A stretch of DNA of 34,601 nt, from assembly GCF_001949145.1 (NCBI RefSeq), contig NW_019091526.1:1030192-1064792 (forward strand), in the 5' to 3' direction. Under the pieces are notes generated by a model. That model saw only the letters and a program-made list of their open reading frames with translations, was not told the DNA's origin and made no database searches. Every line of letters starts with the position of its first letter. The first letter of the stretch is position 1. Shown one piece after another: positions 21,905-30,575 of the stretch. A program made the translations under genes and the position numbers. The DNA is from Acanthaster planci (lineage: Eukaryota > Echinodermata > Asteroidea > Valvatida > Acanthasteridae).

Positions 21905-24900
21905 TAAAAGAGAAGGAGCTACCCCAGATAATCAGAAACTAGGGATTTTTGTAGTTGCTCTTCAAGCATCCCACAGATGACTGTGACTTAATGTTACCAT
22001 TGATACTATTCCAAAGACGGGGTCCAGAGAATCTCAGTGTATTCAGGGAATAGGATGTGCGTGCCAAAGGCAAAAACAGATTGAGACGTGATCTAGTGCC
22101 GTGGCTTTGCACTAAATGAACAGCGGTAAAGTAAGAAGAAAAATCTAAAGGAAGTAGGTTGTTAACATGCTTATGCATGAAAATCCCTGTGCGAAGTTTG
22201 TTTATATCAGATAAAATTAATGTATGAAGAGCAGCAAAGAGATGTGGTGTATGATCCCAAGGGTGTGAACGGGTGCGTATTCTAATGGCCCGTAATAGTA
22301 GTAACTGAATGAAGTTTGTTGTTACTTGAACGTGCCCAAACAATATTGCAATAGTTAAGATAAGGCAAAATAAGTGTGTTATAAAGCGAAGAAAGTGTGC
22401 GAGCTAGGAGAAAGGAACGAAGTCAGAAAGGACGCCAGTGTTACGGGAAACAATCTTGCAGACAGATGAAATGTGGTCACTCCGGCTAAGCTTATCATCA
22501 ACAATGACACCCAAGAATTTAGTTGAACTAAAAATGGTAATTGGGGGTACTGTTGATGCTGATGGAGAAATCAGATGGTCACGGTAAACATGCAGATTTA
22601 CGGAAGAAAATGCATTGAGTTTTAGTAAAATTTAGAGAGAACTGATTACATTTAAACCAGGATGAGACTTTGGTGGGTTCATTGTTCAGAGTAGAAACAA
22701 GAGAGTCAAAACTAGGGTTAGAATAGATAATAGTCGTGCCATCAGCAAACAAAAGAAAAGATAAAAGGGAAGAGGAATAGTGCAGATCATTGACATAAAT
22801 CAACAAAAAAGTAGTATGGAGCCGTGGGGAACGCCAGAGCTTTTACGGCTTAAAATTGAGTTGCAGTCATCAGTCTTTATTGTACTGGTGGCGATTATCA
22901 AGATAATCCCCAAACCACTGAAGTGCACACCCCCTAACGCCATAGGATAAGAGGATAGAAGGATCAATTGAGGGATCCCAATACGACGCTTTTAGCGTCG
23001 ATCTGCGCACTTCCGTGTTTGAAAACGAGGCTTTATGTGTCACCTTCAATTCTTATTACGGTCAGACGATTGAAAGTAAGGAGTCAAGACACAAAATACA
23101 TAAAGGTATGTTAATTTCAGACTTTTCAGACTTCGCATTTTTGTGGAAGAGTCTTTCATGATGATTCGACACGTAAAATCAAAAGAAAAATGACGGCAAT
23201 GTTACCGCGAACTAACGTACCTGCGATGGTCGTGTATCTTGTGCAGTGGGCGTGGTTTAAATTGAAGCGACGTCACAGTTAACGAACCAGGTACTGCATG
23301 TACTGTGTCGACTCCGCGGGCGCGCTACGAAGTTCAACGCACAGAGCTTCGATTTCGATGCGGATATGCGCAGACGGCGCTAATGTGAAATCCCTCTACG
23401 GTATCAAGAGCCTAAAATAGATCGATGAACAGTCCTACAGTATACAACTTATCACACAAAGAACCGGAGATAAGGTCCGTCAAGTGAAAGAGAGCCAGGT
23501 CAGTAGAGTGATTGCTACGAAAGCCAAACTGATTGTCGAATTGAATTGAGAAAGGAATTTTGACTGTCGCTTGTAGACAAGCCGCTCGAGAAGTTTTGAG
23601 AAGCAGGGGAGAACAGAAATAGGTCGGTAGTTATGAATATCCTTAGGATTACCACTTTCATGAACATGAGTAAACTTAACAATCTTAAAATTTGAAGGGA
23701 CAGATCCAGTAAGAAAGAAAGATTAAATATGTGTGTAAGGCGGAGTGCGATAAACGAGATGTCTGGCTTTATGATAGAGGAGCTAACATCATCAAAGCCA
23801 CAACTGGTGTTATTGCTGAGCTTATTGGCAATATCAATTATTTCAAATGCGTAGGTTGGTGTAATGAATAAACACGATGTATTAGAATTAAGCAAATAAT
23901 CCGTGAGGTTGGAGGTAATTCGTGGTATTTTATTAGCAAGCGATGCATAGATATTGGTAAAATATGTACTAAAGGCGTTGGCGATACCGGCGGAGTCTGA
24001 GTAAACCTGCTCGTCGTCATGACATTCATCAGGAATGTTGGCCCTTTTACATTTCCCCAGGATGTTATTTATCTCCTTGCCAAGTGCTTGTCATGTCGTT
24101 TTTGCACTTGTCATACTTGTTACCATAGCAACGTTTCTTTGCAAGACGGATAATGGATGTCAGGCGGTTCCGGTAGCTCTTATAGATGTGTTCATTCTCC
24201 TTTGAAGGATATTGTAAGAAGCGCCAGATGCAGCCTGTTTTTCCTGTTGCAGGAATTAATGATAGCCTTAGTAATCTAGGGTTGATTCTTACGTCTGCGA
24301 AACTTTTTGGTGATGAGAGGAAAGTGATGATTACAAATGCCAGAGAAACGAGAAAAAAAGGCGTTGTAGGCAGATTCAGCGTCCTGGCATTCATTTCACC
24401 CCAGTCAGTACGTTCAATGTCAGCATAAAAATAAGATAAGCTTGTAGAATTGGTGCTTTTTGTAACAAAGCTTGTGCTGATACGAGAAGACTTGAGAAAA
24501 GAAGAATGAGTGATTTGAAATCGGGCAAATGGTCAGAGATATCAGTGTTAAGAATACCGTCAGAAATATCGGTATCGTTATTAGTTAGTGTGTTATCAAT
24601 GAGGATGGAGCTGCGTGGGGTGATGCGTGTAGGTTGATCAACCAGTGGACGGAAACCATATAAAATAAATACAATCAATCACGAGATCATCTGTGGGCTG
24701 ATGATCAGAACAACTAAGGATATTAAAGTAAAGTCTCCAACTAAATTACACAACTTCTTCTCTTTTGCAATGGTTTTTAAGGTATGAATCAAAATGCTCC
24801 TGAAATTTATCGAAAGGAGTACCAGGAGCCCTGCAGACATTACCGACAATCAGGTTAGAAGAATCGGGTTCAATTTCAATGAACACGGACTCACAACCAT

Positions 24901-25392
24901 CGGGAGAAGGCATGAGATCATGTCGAACATGAAATTTCAGAGAATTATTCACAAACAATGCCACCCCACCTCCAAGCTTTTTATAGCGAGAACAATGGGG
25001 CAGCTGATAATTGGCCATGGTTACGTATGGAGGAGGACGTTCTCTGAACAATGTTTCGCTCAAACCATAAATGGAAAAGGCATGAGATAAAGTGGAAAGA
25101 TAATCCTTAATATCGTAAAAATGTCTGGAGTTCATTTAAAAAATAGAGAAGTAGCCTTGGTTGGAAATGTCAAGAGCATTAAAACCTTCAGCTTCTAAAT
25201 TATAAAAAACCTATCATTTACAAAAGAATTATTTAAGGTGTAATCGGAAAACATCCCAGAATAAATACAATTAGTACATAGGACAGTATGACACGAACAC
25301 ATCAAAGTGAAACCAAATTTAAGTAAACAACGTAAACTATATAAAGGCTTAAGAAAGTGAGAGTAATACAGGGTCCGACGGGTGACTACCAA
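21905..25392 (-). pseudogene. LINE ORF2 remnant (endonuclease and reverse transcriptase)
   Basis: The N-terminal part at 25392-25140 is a Cys-rich lead (TNCIYSGMFSDYTLNNSF). The endonuclease (25135-24430) shows IYGLSETLF with the catalytic Glu, KLGGGVALFVNNSLKF and the terminal SDH motif in NTDISDHLPDF. A linker lies at 24394-24000. RT starts near 23895 (NKLSNNTSCGFDDVSSSIIK) and passes FGFRSNHSTDLALFHLTDLI at about 23525-23465. It is cut by an insertion (22970-23396), then resumes with IDPSILLSYGVRGCALQWF. The polymerase box reads LLFADGTTIIY, with the second catalytic Asp changed to Gly. GVPHGSIL has lost the following GPLLF. The C-terminal tail at 22343-21939 ends LWNSINGNIKSQSS. Confidence 0.85.
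22970..23396. mobile_element. 427-bp MITE-like element with imperfect terminal inverted repeats
   Basis: The ends are inverted copies. The left end reads GAGGGATCCCAATACGACGC and the right end, reverse-complemented, GAGGGATTTCACATTAGCGC. Both then share TCTGCGCA, TCCG and a GAAA-CGA-G stretch over about 50-60 bases. The element cuts a LINE RT frame that continues on both sides: ALDTV before, IDPSILLSYG after. The interior is GC- and CpG-rich and has no protein homology, so it is non-autonomous. A clear target-site duplication is not visible, so the superfamily is open. Confidence 0.75.
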
Positions 25393-25889
25393 ATAATGAA
25401 AATAAAATGTTCAACTATAAATATATAAAATCAAATAAATAATAAGCAGGAACGACTCAAGGAAAAAAAACAAAAAAAATGGAGGTAGAACAAATGACTG
25501 ATTGATTATAAGAAATAAATAAACTTAAAACGCAGCACAAAGAAATAAGCAACATAAAATGGATTAAATGAACCAACTGATATAAGGTAATTGAATATGT
25601 ACCGAAAAACAACATGATACAAAACCACAAGGATGATTCATCACGGGATGGACGACAATAACAGAAACAGCGTGAACGGTGTATTAAAGTATGACCAGTG
25701 GTTGTTAGGCTTGGCGGTAGAAGTCAGCATATACGCTGCTTGCACTTCTCCATTTACCGGCCACAAATCTGTACTTTCGTCCCTCCTTGTACGCTGCGGA
25801 GACATGTACAGATCATTTCCTCTTCTCCTGTAGGTTAGCTCTGGTCAGGTCTTCGACACTGAAGAAGAAACAACTGCGCAGGACTTGTC

Positions 25890-26470
25890 CTTATTACCGG
25901 AGGATTTTGATTTTGTCCCGATAGCTGTTAAACTTGATGAGAAGATGCCGTGGTCTACCATCCATCTTTGGACCATCACGGTGGGCTCGTTCTAGCTTCA
26001 CGTCAGACATCTTGAATTCCTCCTTAATGAGATCATGAGCGACAGCCAGGCAGTCCTCACCTTTCTGCTGTGGGAAGCCGATGACCCGAATATTGTTTCC
26101 CCGAGAGAAACGCTCAAGCTTATTCAGCTGGTCGGCATGGTCAGCCACGGTTTTTTCCATCTTAGCAACCGTTGCTCTCAGCTGATCAAATTCTTTTATT
26201 CTCGATTCTTGGCCATCAATACTATGTAGGCTTACTCTGGAACTCAGTCGTTGATGTTCTGTTCCAGCCTACGTATGCGGTTGCGTAACTCACTTTGTCC
26301 AGATTGAATCTCTGTCAGGGTATGACGGACAAAGTGTGCAAACTAAGTATCGGAAATGGACTAGGCTGTGCTTGGATTGTCACACGCTGGCGATAATACT
26401 GGTGGTGATTCGAGATCATTCCCAGGTAGTGTGGTTTTCCTTCGTCCACCAGGTATGATTTCTCACCAAA
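25890..26470 (-). pseudogene. LINE ORF1 remnant (coiled coil plus L1-type RNA-binding domain)
   Basis: Reading on minus, a proline-rich start (IPGGRRKTTLPGN, about 26450) leads to a coiled-coil-like stretch (SELRNRIRRLEQNIND). The best part is at 26160-25894: LERFSRGNNIRVIGFPQQKG is the RRM-type core of L1-like ORF1 proteins and KLERAHRDGPKMDGRPRHLL their C-terminal domain. Stops separate the coiled coil from the RNA-binding part. Its place just before ORF2 on the same strand supports one element. Confidence 0.78.
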
Positions 26471-26572
26471 CGTTCTCCTGAGCTTGTGTGTGTCCTTACT
26501 GAGAGCTAGTAAAATTTTGATGCACGCATAGGCTAGGTAATTGGATACTTCTCTACGGAGTCACCCAGTTTC

Positions 26573-26990
26573 AGTGCTCACTTAGACGTGGCTATTATCT
26601 TCTTGATCATCCTCATCCCTAAAAAAAGTGATCTCACAGAGATTTTAAACTGGAGACCAGTTTTGCTATTAAACACTGACTACAAAATTTTTACCAAGCT
26701 GCTTGCGAACAGACTGAGACTTTATATCGGCAATATGATTTATTTAGATCTATCCTATTGTATTCCCGGACGTACGATTTACGATAACTTAAATCTAATT
26801 CGCGATGTTACTAATTATTGTAATTATAACGAACTTCCTTTGGGTGTGGTCCTTTTTGATCAACGCAAAGCCTTTGATAATGTGGATCACGCTTTAAAAA
26901 AATATTTTGAGTGCCATGGGATTTGGGGATAATTTTGTTATTATCTTCGCCTTTTGTACAGCGGTGTCGAGAGCCATATCAAAGTCTGCG
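26573..26990 (+). mobile_element. Tx1/L1-like LINE ORF2, right part: start of RT domain
   Basis: LIPKKSDLTEILNWRPVLLL, then NTDYKIFTKLLANRLRLYIG, CIPGRTIYDNLNLIRDV and LGVVLFDQRKAFDNVDHALK are RT motifs of the Tx1/L1 group, including the first catalytic Asp (FDQRKAFD). A stop (TAA) follows HGIWG near 26930, and a shifted frame gives RLLYSGVESHIKVCGSLTAPF. Homology ends there, before the second catalytic motif, so the copy lacks the rest of RT. The strand and clade match the piece at 20380-21555, and the two abut in ORF2 order. Confidence 0.83.
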
Positions 26991-28289
26991 GGTCCCTGAC
27001 TGCCCCCTTTCCGTATTTTTGTATTACTACAATCACAGTATTTGTCTGTGCCCCTGTGTATTCAATTCTTAATTTTCTACCTTTAATTAGTTTTATTTCT
27101 TAAATGTACCCCAGTGTCTATTTCGTTTTCCATTTTAATCTTTACATTTTTCGGTACATAAACTCTATTCATTGTATTTTCTTCAAACTTAGGTTAGATC
27201 CTCAAACTTAGGTTATGCCCGGGGAAACAACCACACCGCCACATTATTATACTTATCTGCAAAAAATGTTATTTGTGGCCAGTCTGGCTAATTTGAATTG
27301 GTCTGAGAGCATTTTATACCTTGAGCTGGACTAATGTTATTAGAAAAAATTATTAAAGTATTATTGTGTACAATGTATATGTGTAGTGCAGTATTGGTAA
27401 ATTTGAAATTGGCTGAAAGTGGAGCAATTACAAATATTAACCGATTTGCAAGAAAAACGTGATTGTTTATGGTGTATGTAACGCGGAAAATTGGCTCAGG
27501 AACATTTCCTTAAAAAAAATTGATAAATATGTGACTGTAGTCGGGGCTCGCGTCTAAGTTATCAACGCCAGAGGATAAAAAGAATCTTTCAAGGGAGAAT
27601 CACAAGATAATCCTTCGAAACAGTTACGACAAACTAAACATAACTTGAATTTGAACAATTAATAATCTAATAACAAAAATATCCGGTGTGATACTAGATC
27701 GAAACACTGCCATGACCTATGCTCCACAAAATCTTACGTAAGATTGGTTAAGATTTCTAATCTGCATACGTTCAATCTGTTAGTGGCTGCTGGAAGTCTA
27801 GGCGGGAAAGTAAATTGTATGCTATTGGTTAAAAACTTTGAAATAATCCCATTTTGGATGAGGGGTGGACTCGATAAATCAATACAGCGTAAAAATGCAA
27901 CATGGGTTAAAACAAAATTAGAAGGAACCAACGTTTCCTTTAACTTTATTGACAAATTCCAAACTTATTTTTTTTGTTAAAAGAAGTTAACTTGCATATA
28001 AAAATGTCAATGTTGCCTTTGAAAAAAAAAGTAAAAATTATTAACTGTAAAAGAACTTTCACTGCCATCTTGAAAACTTGTCATGGTTCAAAGCCTAGTA
28101 TGCTGCTTTGATAAACATTCTGTAAAGTGCCAAATATAGCGTTCAGTAATTTGGTAACAGTATTGAATTTCTTTTGAACTGCATGTTTCCAGTTACTTTA
28201 TCTCCATTGTCAACTGGATTAAGTGTAGTTGAACGCTCACCCAACTAATCTCACCTGTTACAACCTTTAAATCTAGTCCATCGACACCC
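26991..28289. other. AT-rich non-coding stretch
   Basis: No convincing gene on either strand. A short direct repeat TCAAACTTAGGTTA occurs twice at about 27183-27215. Part may be LINE 3' UTR, but this is a guess. Confidence 0.5.
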
Positions 28290-28299
28290 TGCTGCAATA

Positions 28300-28570
28300 T
28301 ATGGGACTGAATGGTATCCAGTTGCAATGGGACCCAAAGGGATCCCTCTGCAATGGGACCCAACCGGGCCCCGTTGCAGTATGGGACCCGATTTGCTATT
28401 GGACTCAACGGGATCTCTTTGCAGTGGGGCCCAACACGATCCTGTTGCAATATGAGCCCAACGGGATCCTGTTTCAGTGGGACCCAATGGGATCCCGTTG
28501 CAGTGGCACCCAGCAGAATTTGTCCCAAATTCCATATTGGATCTCGTTGCAATGGGATCCCATTAGTTTC
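28300..28570. repeat. Palindromic 26-bp minisatellite
   Basis: About ten degenerate units follow the pattern GCAATGGGACCCAACGGGATC followed by CCGTT. GGGACCC and GGGATCCC are themselves near or perfect palindromes, so both strands carry related words and several long open frames in both directions. These frames are not genes. Unit spacing varies, and one unit near 28510 is expanded. Confidence 0.9.
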
Positions 28571-28705
28571 GTTCAGTAGGACACGGATATAAAATTGTAA
28601 CTGTCTCAGCAAGTCGAACGACACTTCCAGAGCTCCGTAGAAAAGAGTGCACTCTAAGGCCGGGTCAATGAATCACTTGGCTATGGCTTGAAATTGCACA
28701 CAAAT

Positions 28706-29119
28706 TTACGGAAACTGGCTGTGGCCACTAGACTCGCAAGTATTCTCTGGTCGCATCCAAGTGCAAGAGCGATCCAGTAAACCCCGCCTAGTGTACACGT
28801 GGGCACTTGGCACCCGTTTTTCTCCATTGCCACACTTAATTTTACACCGGCGCACATCATACGCACTTGAACGCATATCGGACTTCCATGCACTTATGTC
28901 GGACCATGAAGGTCGGAAGACGAATCGCAGCTGTGATTGGTCGTCAAATAATGAGGTGGGGCTTAACGGGTCGGTGTATTGGCCAGATTTCCCGGCACAC
29001 TTAAAAGAATCCACGTACTTTTCAGCAGGACATTTTGAACTGCACTTGTTCCATTTTGATCCATTGCATACGAAATCGGAGGGCCATGAGAATTCGTGCC
29101 GGGCAAGCAGCTGTTTCAT
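28706..29119 (-). CDS. Open frame of 137 codons, cysteine-rich, unrecognised
   Basis: The frame has nine cysteines, including CNGSKWNKCSSKC and RCKIKCGNGEK. These loosely recall thrombospondin-type-1 spacing (W-x-x-C-S-x-x-C, C-G-N-G), but I cannot assign a family. A possible splice acceptor (GAAACAG) lies at the start. An open frame of 121 codons runs on the opposite strand, so chance openness in this GC-richer block is quite possible. It lies between the two NRF-6-like genes, about 750 bases before gene 2. Treat as hypothetical. Confidence 0.25.
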   Translation of the reverse strand: MKQLLARHEFSWPSDFVCNGSKWNKCSSKCPAEKYVDSFKCAGKSGQYTDPLSPTSLFDDQSQLRFVFRPSWSDISAWKSDMRSSAYDVRRCKIKCGNGEKRVPSAHVYTRRGLLDRSCTWMRPENTCESSGHSQFP

Positions 29120-29129
29120 TTCATGAAAT

Positions 29130-29795
29130 TTGTGTCTTTTTTCAATTTTTGGAAATAACGATACCTGACCACAAATATTTTCATAGTAGGTTTAGGCCTA
29201 GGCCTATTCCTCACGTATTATGTGAAAATAAAATCTAGAAATAGCAACGGAGTGGTCAAAACTAATAATTTTCGTGTAAAGTTCTTTTTGTGAGCGGTAG
29301 TTTGTTTACGTTTTGTACGACTTTTGAAGGCTTGAAACAAAAAAAATTGAAATTTTTCTGAAATTTTCAAAAGTGACTTGTAGTGAAAAAGTGTGAAAGT
29401 TTTTAGATTTTTGTGGACAGTTTTCCGTTAAATTTTTGCTCTTCCCGACGAAGCGCGTTTGCATATCAACTTACGTCGTATAGGCCTATCGTATGTCCTT
29501 GCGAACTTAATGATTCAGTGTTTCGGGAATAATATCGCGAGTGGCATCTTCGATATAATTTTTCTTCCCCAGAGGCACTGTTTGCACCAAACACATTTCT
29601 CGTTGTCACAATAAAAGGTGGTCACGAGCTCGCCCTGTATACGTTTTTTCACGCACAGTAACGCATGTTGTTTGATCAAAGGATTTTCTTTATGAGTCAG
29701 ATATTAACTGGCAATTATGACTATGGTGCTTTTAAGATTACAGTCATGTGATGGTGAGACAAACTAAACAAAGAAGGTATGCCCGTAGATCTCAA
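29130..29795. other. Upstream region of gene 2, no gene seen
   Basis: AT-rich. A doubled TAGGCCTAGGCCTA motif lies at 29193-29206 and another TAGGCCTA at 29481. No coding homology was found. It is probably part of the gene 2 promoter region. Confidence 0.5.
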
Positions 29796-29851
29796 CAGAT
29801 ATAAGGATATAAGGCTCACACCTCGTAAAAAGTGGGGGGCATTCCACAAAG
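29796..29851 (+). promoter_or_regulatory. Doubled TATA-like box and conserved pre-ATG block of gene 2
   Basis: CAGATATAAGGATATAAGG carries TATAAGG twice, at 29800-29806 and 29808-29814. The block GTGGGGGGCATTCCACAAAG (29832-29851) ends 21 bases before the ATG, as in gene 1. The second TATAAGG and some extra sequence between box and block are absent from gene 1. Confidence 0.55.
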
Positions 29852-29872
29852 TAAAGCAAGTTTAGCTGTAGA

Positions 29873-30575
29873 ATGGCCAGCGTGTTTCTCTTCGTCTTCT
29901 GTCTTGGAGGGCTTTTCCCTCAGACATGCATGGGGGTTGGGGAGGACTTGCCCCTGTTTCCTGGGGACAGCGTCGGTGACATGATGGGGCAGGTGGTGGC
30001 GACGGAACCGCCCATCGTTTTTCTTCAGCTGCTCCAGGACCTGATTCCAGTGGACCCAGCGCAGGCTGAGGTCATTCAAAAGCTCATCCTTCAGCTATTG
30101 ACGGGTGCCAAGACGGTCACCGAGTCGAAAGCCAGTGGATTACAGAAATTCCAGGGCCTTTTTGGTGATGCAGTCCAAGCATCTCTCGTCGAACAGCTGA
30201 CCCGTCAGCTGCTTGGAGACACACAAGTCCCAGACGGCGTTGTGGAGCAAGTTGCCGACCTGCTTGCTTCTGACTCACTGGATGGCTTGATCCAGCAAGT
30301 CCAAGGCTTTCTGCTGGCTGCGGCAAACGGTTCGAACACAGTGCTTGACCTGTTCTCCAACAATTCGACATTTGTTCAAGACCCACGACATCTTCTGGCG
30401 AATCTTGACCTGGTGCCAGAGGAGGTCGAATGGCAATACTTAGCACTGACTGTTCAGGGTGAGCTTCAGAGGTACCTCCAAAACCACGTCCTCCAAAATG
30501 TGTCCACTGAATGCGCCAACAACACTTTGCAATTTCTTACTGATATCGCCAACGGCCTGCCCTATGCGAGCCAGA
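29873..30575 (+). CDS. Exon 1 of gene 2: signal peptide, single repeat unit, start of NRF domain
   Basis: The exon is 703 bases long. Residues 1-21 are a signal peptide starting MASVFLFVFCLGGLFPQ. One repeat unit lies at residues 103-157 (30179-30343), closest by eye to unit 5 of gene 1 (both contain VPDGVVEQVADLLASDSL). The NRF start NVSTECANNTLQFLTDIANG and the end YASQ plus donor match gene 1. The exon is 672 bases shorter than gene 1 exon 1, which is four repeat units of 168 bases. Confidence 0.92.

Larger units (their letters stand above)
21560..26570 (-). mobile_element. Near full-length CR1/L2-like LINE nested in the Tx1-like LINE
   Basis: On minus, 5' to 3', it has an ORF1 remnant (about 26470-25890) and then ORF2 (about 25390-21905). 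The element lies between two halves of a plus-strand Tx1-like ORF2, so its borders are set by where that homology stops and restarts. These are good to some tens of bases. The length of about 5 kb suits a full-length LINE. A clear poly(A) tail or target-site duplication was not found. Many stops and frameshifts show it is dead, and a shorter element interrupts the RT domain. Confidence 0.85.

Noticed and set aside
28193-28624. Four overlapping open frames of 90-143 codons on both strands
   Set aside because: They translate the 26-bp minisatellite; the repeat unit simply lacks stops.
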